From assembly GCA_964593895.1 (NCBI GenBank), contig CAZQKL010000070.1:1-11303 (forward strand): DNA of 11,303 bases, in the 5' to 3' direction. The first letter of the stretch is position 1. Each line of letters starts with the position of its first letter. Shown here piece after piece: positions 1 through 7,018 of this stretch. Made by a program: the position numbers and the translations under genes. Origin of the DNA: CAZQKL01 sp964593895 [NCBI: uncultured bacterium] (GTDB lineage: Bacteria; DYJV01). Under the pieces are notes generated by a model. That model ran no database searches. It was given only the letters and a program-made list of their open reading frames with translations, and had not been told where the DNA came from.

Positions 1-213
1 AATATTGTTGGATTTATTGTTGATAAAAAAGCAACAAAACCTGAAATAAAAAAAGCTGTTGAAAAAATTTTTAATGTAAAAGTGAAAAAAGTAAGAGTAA
101 TCAATATGAAAGGCAAACCTAAAAGAATGGGAAGATTTGAAGGAAGAACATCAAGCTGGAAAAAAGCTTATGTAATTCTTGAAAAAGGATATACAATAAA
201 CTTTTTAGAATAG
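1..213 (+). CDS. rplW: 50S ribosomal protein L23 (uL23), 3' part only
   Basis: The reading frame is open from base 1 and ends at TAG (211-213), giving the last 70 residues. Seen: the family block [18 protein letters not shown] near the left edge, then KGKPKRMGR and a W-K-K-A-Y-V stretch ending in a beta strand, all typical of the L23 C-terminal half. The family is about 95-100 residues long, so some 25-30 N-terminal residues lie outside the window. Known role: L23 binds 23S rRNA domain III beside the exit tunnel and is the docking point for trigger factor and SRP. Next comes rplB after 10 bases, the standard S10-operon order. The left edge is a window cut, not a biological truncation. Confidence 0.96.
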   Translation, partial: NIVGFIVDKKATKPEIKKAVEKIFNVKVKKVRVINMKGKPKRMGRFEGRTSSWKKAYVILEKGYTINFLE

Positions 214-223
214 TGAGGGGATT

Positions 224-1045
224 ATGGGGATAAAAACCTTTAAACCAATAACACCAGGTTTAAGATTTAAAACAGTTTTAACAAAAGAGGAGATAACAAA
301 GGATGAGCCAGAAAAATCATTAACTGTCTGGCTACATAGATGTAAAGGAAGAAATAATTATGGAAGAATAACCTGTCGTCATAGAGGCGGTGGGCATAAA
401 AGAAAATACAGAATAATAGATTTTAAGAGAGATAAATTTGGAATACCAGCAAAAGTTGCTGCAATAGAATATGACCCTAATAGAAGTGCAAATATAGCAC
501 TATTACATTATGCAGACGGAGAAAAGAGATATATAATTGCACCTCTTGATTTAAAAGTTGGTGATACAGTAATGAGTGGACCTGATGCTGATATAAAAAT
601 TGGTAATGCTCTTCCTCTTGAAAATATTCCTGTAGGAACAATAATTCATAATGTTGAGTTAACTCCAGGCAAAGGTGGTCAGATTGCAAGAGCTGCTGGA
701 ACTTTTTGTCAGTTAACAGGGAAGGAAGGTAATTATGCTATTTTAAAGATGCCTTCAGGTGAATTAAGAAAGGTGCATTTAAAATGCATGGCAACAATAG
801 GTCAGGTTGGAAATCTTGATTGGGAAAATATTACAATAGGAAAAGCAGGCCGAACAAGATGGTTAGGTAGAAGACCTCATGTTAGAGGCGTTGCAATGAA
901 CCCAGTTGACCATCCACTTGGAGGTGGAGAAGGAAGAACTTCAGGTGGTAGACATCCATGTTCACCTTGGGGATGGAATACAAAAGGTATGAAAACAAGG
1001 AAGAAGAAAATTTCAGATAAATTTATTATAAAGAGGAGAAAGTAA
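224..1045 (+). CDS. rplB: 50S ribosomal protein L2 (uL2)
   Basis: 273 residues, normal for L2 (about 275). Known role: L2 binds 23S rRNA domain IV, helps join the subunits and lies near the peptidyl transferase centre. Seen: GRNNYGRIT (42-50), [19 protein letters not shown] (52-70), [15 protein letters not shown] (82-96), [13 protein letters not shown] (148-160) and [14 protein letters not shown] (225-238). His230 aligns with the E. coli His229 reported as important for peptidyl transfer. The second His of the usual DHPHGGG is Leu232 here. The N-terminal segment VWLHRCKGR (35-43) also looks unusual. ATG at 224 follows GAGGGG (216-220 region). By hand count, 15 of 24 Ile codons are ATA and 21 of 23 Arg codons are AGA/AGG. 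Confidence 0.99.
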   Translation: MGIKTFKPITPGLRFKTVLTKEEITKDEPEKSLTVWLHRCKGRNNYGRITCRHRGGGHKRKYRIIDFKRDKFGIPAKVAAIEYDPNRSANIALLHYADGEKRYIIAPLDLKVGDTVMSGPDADIKIGNALPLENIPVGTIIHNVELTPGKGGQIARAAGTFCQLTGKEGNYAILKMPSGELRKVHLKCMATIGQVGNLDWENITIGKAGRTRWLGRRPHVRGVAMNPVDHPLGGGEGRTSGGRHPCSPWGWNTKGMKTRKKKISDKFIIKRRK

Positions 1046-1046
1046 A

Positions 1047-1331
1047 ATGCCAAGGTCATTAAAAAAAGGTCCATTTGTGGACTATCATCTTCTTGAAAAG
1101 TTAAAAAAGTATGAAAGAGGGAAAAAAATAATAAACACTTATTCAAGAAGATCAACAATAATTCCAGAAATGGTTGGCTATACAATAGGTGTGCATAATG
1201 GAAGAAAATTTATTCCTGTATATATCACAGAAGAAATGGTTGGGCATAAATTAGGTGAATTTGCACCAACGAGAACTTTTCATGGACATGCTGGCGATAA
1301 AAAAGCTAAGAAGAAAAAAGGAGAAAAATAA
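1047..1331 (+). CDS. rpsS: 30S ribosomal protein S19 (uS19)
   Basis: 94 residues, the usual length. Known role: S19 sits in the 30S head with S13, contacts the A-site tRNA region and forms an intersubunit bridge. Seen: the start [11 protein letters not shown] (2-12), the signature [13 protein letters not shown] (32-44), [11 protein letters not shown] (50-60) and the closing [10 protein letters not shown] (72-81), then a lysine-rich tail. ATG 1047 lies one base after the rplB stop. Its Shine-Dalgarno AGAGGAG (1032-1038) is inside the end of rplB. The stop codon overlaps the rplV start by one base (TAATG), so translation of the three genes is probably coupled. Confidence 0.99.
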   Translation: MPRSLKKGPFVDYHLLEKLKKYERGKKIINTYSRRSTIIPEMVGYTIGVHNGRKFIPVYITEEMVGHKLGEFAPTRTFHGHAGDKKAKKKKGEK

Positions 1332-1663
1332 TGGAAGTTACAGCTAAATTAAGATATTTGAGGATGAGTCCAAGAAAAGTTAGACTTGTTGCTGATTTAA
1401 TAAGAGGAAAAAATGTGAATGAAGCTTTAACAATATTAAATTTATCAGTAAAAAAAGCTGCAAAACCTTTAAAAAAACTTCTTGAAAGTGCAATTGCAAA
1501 TGCAAAACAGACTGGAAAGATTGATATTGATAACTTATACATTTACAGATTAACTGTTGATGAAGGTCCTACTTTAAAAAGATTTAGACCAAGGGCTATG
1601 GGTAGAGCGACAATGATTAGAAAAAGAACAAGTCATATAACAATAAAACTTAAAGAAGAATAG
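1331..1663 (+). CDS. rplV: 50S ribosomal protein L22 (uL22)
   Basis: 110 residues, normal for the family. Known role: L22 contacts all 23S rRNA domains, and its long hairpin lines the exit tunnel, where macrolide-resistance changes fall. Seen: [20 protein letters not shown] (7-26), the SAIANA helix (53-58), and the tunnel hairpin [17 protein letters not shown] (77-93) followed by RTSHI (99-103). The hairpin is full length with no insertion or deletion that I can see. ATG 1331 shares a base with the rpsS stop, and AAAGGAG (1317-1323) gives a 7-base spacing. Confidence 0.99.
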   Translation: MEVTAKLRYLRMSPRKVRLVADLIRGKNVNEALTILNLSVKKAAKPLKKLLESAIANAKQTGKIDIDNLYIYRLTVDEGPTLKRFRPRAMGRATMIRKRTSHITIKLKEE

Positions 1664-1669
1664 GAGGTG
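1662..1669 (+). promoter_or_regulatory. Shine-Dalgarno site fixing the TTG start of rpsC
   Basis: AGGAGGTG is a near-perfect anti-SD match. It overlaps the rplV stop codon and lies about 6 bases (counted from GGAGG) before TTG at 1674. No ATG occurs at the right place, and the protein from TTG begins [10 protein letters not shown] exactly as S3 should. Confidence 0.9.
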
Positions 1670-1673
1670 GAGA

Positions 1674-2324
1674 TTGGGTCAAAAAGTTAATCCAATAGGC
1701 TTTAGATTAAAAATTTTAAAAGATTGGGATTCAAAATGGTTTAATGAAAAAGAGTATTCTAAATTACTTCACCAAGATTTAGCAATTAAGAAATTTATTA
1801 AGGAAAAGTATTACCATGCTGGAATAGCAAAGGTAACAATTAAAAGAGTATCTGATAAGGTTAATATTACTATTCATACTGCAAGACCTGGACTTGTTAT
1901 TGGGAAAAAGGGAGCTGAAATTGAGAAAACTAAAGAAGAGATAAAGAAAAAATTTAAAATAGACCCGTATTTAAATATTATGGAAGTTAAGATACCAGAG
2001 ATAAATGCTCAGCTTGTAGCTGAAAATGTTGCATATCAGATTGAAAGAAGAGTCTCTTATAGAAGAGCAATGAAAAGAAGTGTTATGAATGCAAGAAAGT
2101 TTGGAGTAGAAGGTATAAAGATTAGAGTTGCAGGAAGACTTGCTGGAGCTGAAATGGCAAGAGCAGAATGGTATAGAGAAGGAAGAGTTCCACTTCAAAC
2201 TTTAAGAGCAGATATAGATTATGGATTTGCAGAGGCTATGACAACTTATGGTGTTATTGGTGTAAAGGTTTGGATTTTCCATGGTGAAAAAATACCTAAA
2301 GGTGAAACACAAATTAAACTTTAG
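1674..2324 (+). CDS. rpsC: 30S ribosomal protein S3 (uS3), TTG start
   Basis: 216 residues. Known role: S3 is a head protein that forms the mRNA entry channel with S4 and S5 and takes part in unwinding mRNA. Seen: the N-terminal [11 protein letters not shown] (2-12), a KH-type RNA-binding domain with the loop IGKKG (76-80), and a C-terminal domain with RRAMKR (130-135), [10 protein letters not shown] (154-163), [10 protein letters not shown] (165-174) and [11 protein letters not shown] (192-202). Arg130, Arg131 and Lys134 align with E. coli Arg131, Arg132 and Lys135 of the entry-channel helicase centre. The gene begins with TTG, read as Met. It lies 10 bases after rplV and ends TAG before rplP. 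Confidence 0.98.
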   Translation: MGQKVNPIGFRLKILKDWDSKWFNEKEYSKLLHQDLAIKKFIKEKYYHAGIAKVTIKRVSDKVNITIHTARPGLVIGKKGAEIEKTKEEIKKKFKIDPYLNIMEVKIPEINAQLVAENVAYQIERRVSYRRAMKRSVMNARKFGVEGIKIRVAGRLAGAEMARAEWYREGRVPLQTLRADIDYGFAEAMTTYGVIGVKVWIFHGEKIPKGETQIKL

Positions 2325-2333
2325 GAGTTAAAA

Positions 2334-2747
2334 ATGTTAATGCCAAAAAAAGTAAAATATAGAAAACAGCAGAAAGGAAGAGTTAAAGGAATTGCTTCAA
2401 GATGTAATACATTGAGTTTTGGCTCCTATGGATTACAGGCAATAGAAAATGGCAAATTAACTACAAAGCAGATAGAAGCAGCAAGAATTGCAATGACAAG
2501 ACATGCAAAAAGAGGTGGAAAAATCTGGATAAGGATATTCCCTCATAAACCTGTGACAAGAAAACCTCTTGAAACAAGAATGGGTAAAGGAAAAGGTAAT
2601 GTTGAAGATTGGGTTGCACCAGTAAAAAGGGGGACTGTTCTTTATGAAATAGATGGAGTTTCTGAAGAAGTTGCATTAGAAGCATTGAGACTTGCTTCTC
2701 ATAAACTTCCAATAAAAACAAAAATCATTTCAAGAGAGGATTATTAA
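2334..2747 (+). CDS. rplP: 50S ribosomal protein L16 (uL16)
   Basis: 137 residues, normal length. Known role: L16 is a late-assembling 50S protein near the A site and is needed for tRNA accommodation. Seen: [16 protein letters not shown] (1-16), [16 protein letters not shown] (42-57), [13 protein letters not shown] (67-79) and the signature [17 protein letters not shown] (82-98). Arg82 corresponds to the arginine hydroxylated in E. coli L16. Two in-frame ATGs exist (2334 and 2340). I chose the first because MLMPK is the usual family start and AGGAG (2323-2327) is 6 bases upstream. rpmC begins 2 bases after the stop. Confidence 0.98.
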   Translation: MLMPKKVKYRKQQKGRVKGIASRCNTLSFGSYGLQAIENGKLTTKQIEAARIAMTRHAKRGGKIWIRIFPHKPVTRKPLETRMGKGKGNVEDWVAPVKRGTVLYEIDGVSEEVALEALRLASHKLPIKTKIISREDY

Positions 2748-2749
2748 AA

Positions 2750-2971
2750 ATGAAATGGAAGGATTTTAAAACTGAACTTCGTGCAATGGATGTAAAAGAT
2801 TTACAAAAGAGAATTGTTGAGTTAAAAAAAGAACTTTTTAATTTAAGATTTCAGCATTCAATTGGAGAATTAGCTCAAACATCAAATTTAAGAAATACAA
2901 GAAAAAAGATAGCAATTGCAATGACAATTTTAAATGAAAAGTTGAGGGAGCAAAATGGTGGACGTAAGTAA
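2750..2971 (+). CDS. rpmC: 50S ribosomal protein L29 (uL29)
   Basis: 73 residues, slightly longer than the 60-67 common for L29. Known role: a small two-helix protein next to L23 at the exit tunnel, contributing to the trigger factor and SRP docking site. Seen: the first helix with [20 protein letters not shown] (13-32), then [20 protein letters not shown], the diagnostic block of the family, and a second helix of basic character. The start is 2 bases after the rplP stop, with AGAGAGG (2733-2739) inside rplP as Shine-Dalgarno. The last 17 bases overlap the start of rpsQ in another frame, and this accounts for its extra tail residues. Confidence 0.97.
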   Translation: MKWKDFKTELRAMDVKDLQKRIVELKKELFNLRFQHSIGELAQTSNLRNTRKKIAIAMTILNEKLREQNGGRK

Positions 2972-3230
2972 ATTTTTAAAAGGAAAAGGAAAACAACTTA
3001 CAGGAATTGTTGTTAGTAATAAACCAGATAAGACAATTGTTGTAAGAGTTGAAAGAGTTCAAAAACATCCATTATATGGAAAAAGAATAAAAAAACATAA
3101 AAAATTTATGGCTCATGATGAAAATAATGAATGTAAAATTGGAGATAAAGTTTTAATTAAAGAATGCAAACCTTTAAGTAGAAGAAAAAGATGGGTTCTT
3201 GTTAAGATATTAGAAAGAAAAGAGATTTAG
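2955..3230 (+). CDS. rpsQ: 30S ribosomal protein S17 (uS17)
   Basis: 91 residues. Known role: S17 is an OB-fold primary binder of the 5' domain of 16S rRNA, needed early in 30S assembly. Seen: [18 protein letters not shown] (17-34), [20 protein letters not shown] (37-56), the signature [18 protein letters not shown] (63-80), and a short VLVKILER end. The ATG lies inside rpmC, overlapping it by 17 bases. GAGGGAG (2944-2950) lies 4 bases before the ATG and 7 before a GTG directly after it, so the true start could be one codon later without altering the call. The overlap suggests coupled translation with rpmC. Confidence 0.97.
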   Translation: MVDVSKFLKGKGKQLTGIVVSNKPDKTIVVRVERVQKHPLYGKRIKKHKKFMAHDENNECKIGDKVLIKECKPLSRRKRWVLVKILERKEI

Positions 3231-3240
3231 GAGTGGAGCA

Positions 3241-3609
3241 ATGATTCAGACACAGACAAGATTAAAAGTTGCTGACAACAGTGGAGCAAAAGAAGTAATG
3301 TGTATAAAGGTTTTGGGGGGCACTGGAAGAAGATATGCAAGTATAGGTGATGTTATTGTTGTGTCTGTGAAAGATGCAATTCCCCATACAAAAGTTAAAA
3401 AAGGTGATGTTTATAAAGCTGTTATTGTAAGAACAAAAAAAGAAGTTAGAAGAAAAGATGGTTCTTACATTAGATTTGATGAAAATGCAGCTGTTTTATT
3501 AAATAATCAGCTTGAACCTATTGGAACAAGAATTTTTGGTCCTGTTGCAAGAGAATTAAGACAGAAAAATTTTATGAAAATAATTTCTCTTGCTCCTGAG
3601 GTTTTATAA
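3241..3609 (+). CDS. rplN: 50S ribosomal protein L14 (uL14)
   Basis: 122 residues, exactly the family norm. Known role: L14 lies on the 50S interface, contacts L19 and 16S rRNA in bridges, and is the binding site of the silencing factor RsfS. Seen: [19 protein letters not shown] (1-19), the signature region [20 protein letters not shown] (21-40), then [20 protein letters not shown] (69-88) and [13 protein letters not shown] (96-108). This gene traditionally opens the spc operon. Here it follows rpsQ after only 10 bases, with AGGAG (3229-3233) next to the rpsQ stop and no promoter, so S10 and spc appear to be one unit. Confidence 0.99.
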   Translation: MIQTQTRLKVADNSGAKEVMCIKVLGGTGRRYASIGDVIVVSVKDAIPHTKVKKGDVYKAVIVRTKKEVRRKDGSYIRFDENAAVLLNNQLEPIGTRIFGPVARELRQKNFMKIISLAPEVL

Positions 3610-3624
3610 AGAAAGGAGTGAATA

Positions 3625-3945
3625 ATGAGACCTAAATTACATGTAAAAAAGGGAGATACAGTTCAGGTTTTAACAGGAAAAGATAAAGGTAAAACTGGAA
3701 AAATATTAAAAGTAATTCCTAAAAAAATGAGAGTTATTGTAGAAGGAATAAATTTTATAAAAAAACACCAAAGGCCAACACCTTCAAACCCTGAAGGTGG
3801 AATTATAACAAAAGAAGCACCTATTCATGTTTCAAATGTTTTGCTATTTTGTCCAAAATGCGGAAAAGGGGTTAGAACAAGGAAAAAAATAGATGGAGAT
3901 AAAAAAATAAGAGTATGTGTTAAATGTGGAAATGAATTTGATTAA
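3625..3945 (+). CDS. rplX: 50S ribosomal protein L24 (uL24) with a cysteine (zinc-type) pair
   Basis: 106 residues. Known role: L24 starts 50S assembly by binding the 5' end of 23S rRNA. Seen: a KOW domain at 8-35 with [20 protein letters not shown] (9-28), the block [15 protein letters not shown] (39-53), and [16 protein letters not shown] (57-72). The C-terminal part has CPKC (76-79) and CVKC (98-101) around a basic hairpin, which should form a four-Cys zinc ribbon. Many bacterial L24 proteins share this arrangement, while E. coli L24 lacks the full set. That it binds zinc here is inferred from the cysteines. GAAAGGAG lies upstream of ATG 3625. Confidence 0.98.
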   Translation: MRPKLHVKKGDTVQVLTGKDKGKTGKILKVIPKKMRVIVEGINFIKKHQRPTPSNPEGGIITKEAPIHVSNVLLFCPKCGKGVRTRKKIDGDKKIRVCVKCGNEFD

Positions 3946-3962
3946 TAAAGGGGGTTGTTTTA

Positions 3963-4502
3963 ATGTCAAGATTATATGAACTTTATAAAAATGAAGTTGT
4001 TCCAAAATTAATGAAAGAATTTGGATATAAAACAATTATGCAGGTTCCAAAACTTCACAAAATTGTGCTTAATATGGGAGTTGGAGAAGCAACTCAAAAT
4101 TTAAAAGTTCTTGATAATGCAGTGGAAGAGTTAAGTTTAATTGCAGGTCAGAAAGCTGTAATAAAAAGAGCGAGAAAATCTGTTTCAGCTTTTAAATTAA
4201 GAAAAGGTATGCCAATTGCCTGCATGGTTACTTTAAGGAAAAAAAAGATGTATGATTTTTTAGATAAATTGATAAATATTGCTCTTCCAAGAGTAAAAGA
4301 TTTTAGAGGGGTTTCTCCAAAATCTTTTGATGGAAGAGGGAATTATTCTCTTGGAATTAGGGAGCATATAATTTTTCCAGAGATAGATTATGATAAAATT
4401 GATAAAGTAAAAGGACTTGGTGTTAATATTATTACTACAGCAAAAACAGATGAAGAAGCAAAAAAGCTTTTAGAATATCTTGGTATGCCTTTTAGAAGTT
4501 AA
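3963..4502 (+). CDS. rplE: 50S ribosomal protein L5 (uL5)
   Basis: 179 residues, the usual length. Known role: L5 binds 5S rRNA with L18 and L25-type proteins in the central protuberance and contacts P-site tRNA and S13. Seen: the start [20 protein letters not shown] (3-22), [16 protein letters not shown] (28-43), the loop [20 protein letters not shown] (61-80), the block [20 protein letters not shown], the [15 protein letters not shown] block and a closing [12 protein letters not shown] 3963 follows AAAGGGGG (3947-3954). In E. coli the S8 repressor acts at this junction. I could not recognise an S8-type helix in the 17-base gap. Confidence 0.99.
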   Translation: MSRLYELYKNEVVPKLMKEFGYKTIMQVPKLHKIVLNMGVGEATQNLKVLDNAVEELSLIAGQKAVIKRARKSVSAFKLRKGMPIACMVTLRKKKMYDFLDKLINIALPRVKDFRGVSPKSFDGRGNYSLGIREHIIFPEIDYDKIDKVKGLGVNIITTAKTDEEAKKLLEYLGMPFRS

Positions 4503-4513
4503 AATAAAAAAAT

Positions 4514-4519
4514 GGAGGT
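4514..4519 (+). promoter_or_regulatory. Shine-Dalgarno site fixing the TTG start of rpsN
   Basis: GGAGGT lies 7 bases (counted from GGAGG) before TTG at 4526. The upstream in-frame context offers no ATG. An ATG overlapping this site at 4512 runs straight into a stop, so TTG is the only sensible start. Confidence 0.88.
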
Positions 4520-4525
4520 ATAAAA

Positions 4526-4711
4526 TTGGCAAAAAAATCTTGGATTGCAAGACATAAGAAACCAAAAAAGTTTAAAGTTAGAGAATATAATAGATGCCCA
4601 TTATGTGGCAGGGCAAGAGCATATTTGAGAGATTTTGATATGTGTAGATTATGTTTTAGAAAACTTGCCGGGAATGGAGAAATTCCTGGTGTAGCAAAAG
4701 CAAGTTGGTAA
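4526..4711 (+). CDS. rpsN: 30S ribosomal protein S14, short zinc (type Z) form (uS14), TTG start
   Basis: 61 residues, matching the short S14 form, against about 100 for the long zinc-free form. Known role: S14 completes the 30S head next to S3 and S10 and is a late assembly protein. Seen: [20 protein letters not shown] (2-21), the zinc knuckle CPLC (24-27) with CRLC (40-43), and the C-terminal [18 protein letters not shown] (44-61), which is diagnostic of this form. All four Cys are present, so zinc is expected. A zinc-independent second copy, as B. subtilis has, cannot be judged from this window. The TTG start is supported by the GGAGGT site upstream. Confidence 0.98.
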   Translation: MAKKSWIARHKKPKKFKVREYNRCPLCGRARAYLRDFDMCRLCFRKLAGNGEIPGVAKASW

Positions 4712-4724
4712 AAGGAGTAAAAAA

Positions 4725-5117
4725 ATGATGACAGACCCAATTGCAGATATGCTTACAAGAATTCGTAATGCATGTATGGTAAGAAAAGAGTATGTTGATG
4801 TTATTTATTCAAAATTATGCGAAGATGTTGTTAAGATACTAAAAGACCAGGGATTTATAAAGAATTATAAGACAGATGCTGAAGGTAATAAAAAGTTTAT
4901 AAGGATTTATTTAAAATATGTTGATAAAGAACCGGTAATTCATGAAATAAAAAGAGTTTCAAAACCTGGATTGAGAAAATACATAAAAGCAAAGGCAATT
5001 CGTCCATATAAAAGTGGTATTGGAGTTAGAATTTTAACAACAAATAAAGGGGTAATGACAGATAAAGAAGCAAAAAAGAATAATGTTGGTGGTGAAGTAA
5101 TTTGTGAAATTTGGTAA
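4725..5117 (+). CDS. rpsH: 30S ribosomal protein S8 (uS8)
   Basis: 130 residues, the usual length. Known role: S8 is a primary binder of 16S rRNA helix 21 and, in E. coli, represses the spc operon. Seen: TDPIADMLTRIRNA (3-16), VSKPGLRKYIKAKAIRPY (79-96), GIGVRILTTNKGVMTDKEA (99-117) and the C-terminal signature NNVGGEVICEIW (119-130). Two consecutive ATGs occur (4725 and 4728). AAAGGAG (4711-4717) gives 7 or 10 bases of spacing, and I list the first. The gene sits 13 bases after rpsN and 12 before rplF. Confidence 0.99.
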   Translation: MMTDPIADMLTRIRNACMVRKEYVDVIYSKLCEDVVKILKDQGFIKNYKTDAEGNKKFIRIYLKYVDKEPVIHEIKRVSKPGLRKYIKAKAIRPYKSGIGVRILTTNKGVMTDKEAKKNNVGGEVICEIW

Positions 5118-5129
5118 AAGGAGTTAAAA

Positions 5130-5666
5130 ATGTCAAGAATTGGTAAACTACCTGTTGAGATACCAGATAAAGTTAAAGTTGAAATAAAAGATGGCACAAA
5201 AGTATCAGTTGAAGGACCATTAGGAAAATTATCAAAAGAGTTTCCTGATGTTGTTGAAGTTATAAAAGAGGATAACAAGGTTATTGTAAAGAAAAAAGCT
5301 GATACAAGATTTGGAAAAGCAATGTGGGGAACTGCAAGAGCATTAATTAATAATATGGTAAAAGGGGTATCTCAAGGTTTTGAGAAAAAACTTGAGATAA
5401 ATGGAATTGGATATAGAGCAGAATTGAAAGGAAAAGTTCTTAATTTATCTTTAGGATATTCTCATCCAATTGAATATCCAATTCCAGAAGGGATAGAAAT
5501 AAAAGTTGATAAAAATATTATTACTGTAAGAGGTATTGATAAAGAAAAAGTTGGACAAGTTGCAGCAATTATTAGAAATTTTAGAAAACCTGACCCATAT
5601 AAAGCAAAAGGTATAAAATATGTTGATGAAGTGATAATTAGAAAAGCTGGTAAAGCTGGTAAATAA
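5130..5666 (+). CDS. rplF: 50S ribosomal protein L6 (uL6)
   Basis: 178 residues, normal. Known role: L6 binds 23S rRNA near the sarcin-ricin loop and the factor-binding site. Seen: the start [14 protein letters not shown] (2-15), [13 protein letters not shown] in the first of two repeated alpha/beta domains, and [19 protein letters not shown] linking into the second. The second domain has [20 protein letters not shown] followed by [12 protein letters not shown]. The end has [20 protein letters not shown] (142-161) and a KAGKAGK tail. AAAGGAG just after the rpsH stop lies 6 bases from ATG 5130. Nothing unusual was seen. Confidence 0.99.
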   Translation: MSRIGKLPVEIPDKVKVEIKDGTKVSVEGPLGKLSKEFPDVVEVIKEDNKVIVKKKADTRFGKAMWGTARALINNMVKGVSQGFEKKLEINGIGYRAELKGKVLNLSLGYSHPIEYPIPEGIEIKVDKNIITVRGIDKEKVGQVAAIIRNFRKPDPYKAKGIKYVDEVIIRKAGKAGK

Positions 5667-5674
5667 ATCTTCTT

Positions 5675-5681
5675 AAAGGAG
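5675..5681 (+). promoter_or_regulatory. Shine-Dalgarno site deciding the rplR start
   Basis: AAAGGAG lies 9 bases before ATG 5691 but only 3 bases before an in-frame GTG at 5685. Three bases is too close for efficient initiation, so ATG 5691 is the preferred start of rplR. Confidence 0.75.
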
Positions 5682-5690
5682 TGAGTGTTA

Positions 5691-6056
5691 ATGATTACAC
5701 GAAAGAAAATTATTGAAAGATATTTAAAGAGAAGAAAAAGATGCAAAAAGAATAAAGGAACTGAGGATAGACCAAGACTTGTGGTCTTTAGGTCAAATAG
5801 ATATATTTATGTTCAAGCTGTTGATGACACAAAAGGACATACAATTGCTTCTGCTTCAAGCCTTGAAAAGGAGTTAAGAGAGAGTTTAGCATCTACGAAA
5901 AATATTGAAGCTGCAAAAAAAGTTGGAGAATTAATAGCAAAAAGATTGCTTGAAAAGAATATAGATAAAGTTGTTTTTGACAGAAATGGATACAAATATC
6001 ATGGAAGAGTTAAAGCATTAGCTGATTCTGCAAGAGAAGCTGGATTAAAATTTTAA
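5691..6056 (+). CDS. rplR: 50S ribosomal protein L18 (uL18)
   Basis: 121 residues from ATG 5691 (123 from a GTG at 5685), within the 117-122 range of the family. Known role: L18 binds 5S rRNA with L5 and anchors it in the central protuberance. Seen: an arginine/lysine-rich N-terminal tail of about 28 residues, then [20 protein letters not shown] and [18 protein letters not shown], a helical section with [16 protein letters not shown], and the final [20 protein letters not shown] block followed by EAGLKF, the family signature. The start was chosen from the Shine-Dalgarno spacing. It follows rplF after 24 bases. Confidence 0.98.
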   Translation: MITRKKIIERYLKRRKRCKKNKGTEDRPRLVVFRSNRYIYVQAVDDTKGHTIASASSLEKELRESLASTKNIEAAKKVGELIAKRLLEKNIDKVVFDRNGYKYHGRVKALADSAREAGLKF

Positions 6057-6064
6057 AAAATTTT

Positions 6065-6072
6065 AAGGAGGG
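6065..6072 (+). promoter_or_regulatory. Shine-Dalgarno site fixing the TTG start of rpsE
   Basis: AAGGAGGG is a strong anti-SD match with about 6 bases (counted from GGAGG) to TTG at 6078. No ATG or GTG in frame lies nearby, and the protein from TTG begins [12 protein letters not shown], a normal short S5 N-terminus. Confidence 0.9.
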
Positions 6073-6077
6073 TTAGG

Positions 6078-6566
6078 TTGCCAAAAGTAAAATTTGAGTA
6101 TAATCCAGAAGAATTGAAAGAAAAAATAGTTGAAATAAGAAGAGTTACTAAAGTTACAGCAGGTGGAAGAAGATTCTCCTTTAGTGCATTAGTAGTGGTA
6201 GGAGATGGTAAAGGAGTTGTTGGATATGGTCATGGAAAAGCAAAGGAAGTTCCAGAAGCAATAAGAAAAGCGGTAGAAAAAGCTAAAAAGAATTTAATTA
6301 AAGTTCCTATTGAAAATAATACAATCCCTTACGAAGTTATTGGAGAATTTGGCTCTGGAAAAGTTTTATTAAAACCAGCAAGTGAAGGAACAGGAACAAT
6401 TGCTGGAGGAGCAGTTAAAGATGTATTGGAAGCAGCTGGAGTTAAAAATATTCTTACAAAATGTATAGGCTCAAAAAATGCTTTTAATGCTTTAAAAGCA
6501 ACATTTGAAGGTTTAAAAAAATTGAAATATAAAAAAGAAATTCTTAAAGAGAGAGGATTGATATAA
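6078..6566 (+). CDS. rpsE: 30S ribosomal protein S5 (uS5), TTG start
   Basis: 162 residues, in the usual range. Known role: S5 lies at the mRNA entry channel with S3 and S4 and affects decoding accuracy. Spectinomycin and ram changes map to it. Seen: [20 protein letters not shown] (15-34), [19 protein letters not shown] (37-55), the helix with [17 protein letters not shown] (58-74), and the C-terminal domain with [20 protein letters not shown] (97-116) and [12 protein letters not shown] (131-142). Two family positions differ from the usual wording: IPYE where IPHE is common, and NAFN where NPxN is common. The stop overlaps the rplO start by one base. rpmD, which often follows rpsE, is absent. 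Confidence 0.98.
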   Translation: MPKVKFEYNPEELKEKIVEIRRVTKVTAGGRRFSFSALVVVGDGKGVVGYGHGKAKEVPEAIRKAVEKAKKNLIKVPIENNTIPYEVIGEFGSGKVLLKPASEGTGTIAGGAVKDVLEAAGVKNILTKCIGSKNAFNALKATFEGLKKLKYKKEILKERGLI

Positions 6567-7018
6567 TGGAAAAGATACTTTCTAATTTAAGAAATATTCC
6601 AGGAGCTAAAAAGAAAAAGAAAAGAGTTGGAAGAGGACCAGGCTCTGGTCATGGAAAAACATCATGTAGAGGACATAAGGGGCAAAATGCAAGAAGTGGA
6701 GGCGGTGTTCCTGCGTGGTTTGAAGGTGGTCAGATGCCATTAATAAGAAGATTACCAAAAAGAGGTTTTAATAATCCTTTTAAAAAAGAGTATACAGTTG
6801 TTAATTTAAAAGTTATTGATAAAAAATTTGAAGAAGGAGAAGAAGTTTCAATAAAAACTTTAATGGATAAGAAAATAATAAAAAAGGTTAAAGATGGGGT
6901 AAAAATTCTTGGAGATGGGGAAATTACGAAGAAATTGACTTTTTCTGGACTTCTTTTTTCAGCTTCTGCAAAAGAAAAAATAATTAAAGCAGGTGGAGTA
7001 ATTAATGAGGAAGGATAA
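6566..7018 (+). CDS. rplO: 50S ribosomal protein L15 (uL15)
   Basis: 150 residues, normal. Known role: L15 binds 23S rRNA widely and joins late in 50S assembly. Seen: an extended N-terminal arm with [20 protein letters not shown] (13-32) and [14 protein letters not shown] (34-47), then [20 protein letters not shown] (51-70), and a globular part with [17 protein letters not shown] (112-128) and the closing [14 protein letters not shown] (131-144). ATG 6566 shares a base with the rpsE stop. AGAGAGG (6550-6555) is its likely Shine-Dalgarno. Its last 14 bases overlap secY in another frame. L15 and SecY are neighbours in most bacteria. Confidence 0.98.
   Translation: MEKILSNLRNIPGAKKKKKRVGRGPGSGHGKTSCRGHKGQNARSGGGVPAWFEGGQMPLIRRLPKRGFNNPFKKEYTVVNLKVIDKKFEEGEEVSIKTLMDKKIIKKVKDGVKILGDGEITKKLTFSGLLFSASAKEKIIKAGGVINEEG

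Noticed and set aside
477-1185. Reverse-strand open frames opposite rplB and rpsS, and similar ones throughout
   Set aside because: They lie opposite well-conserved genes, are rich in Leu, Phe and Ser as antisense of purine-rich sequence would be, and have no recognisable domain or SD.
5685-5690. GTG 5685 as the rplR start
   Set aside because: It is only 3 bases from AAAGGAG, while ATG 5691 has a 9-base spacing and gives a normal L18 length. It cannot be fully excluded.
6057-6064. Repeated AAAATTTTAA around the rplR stop as a regulatory repeat
   Set aside because: It is a short AT-only repeat with nothing to distinguish it from background composition.
6566-7018. CPR membership based on L30 loss alone
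   Set aside because: L30 is also absent from several non-CPR groups, and the proteins here are of normal length, so the loss does not settle the lineage.
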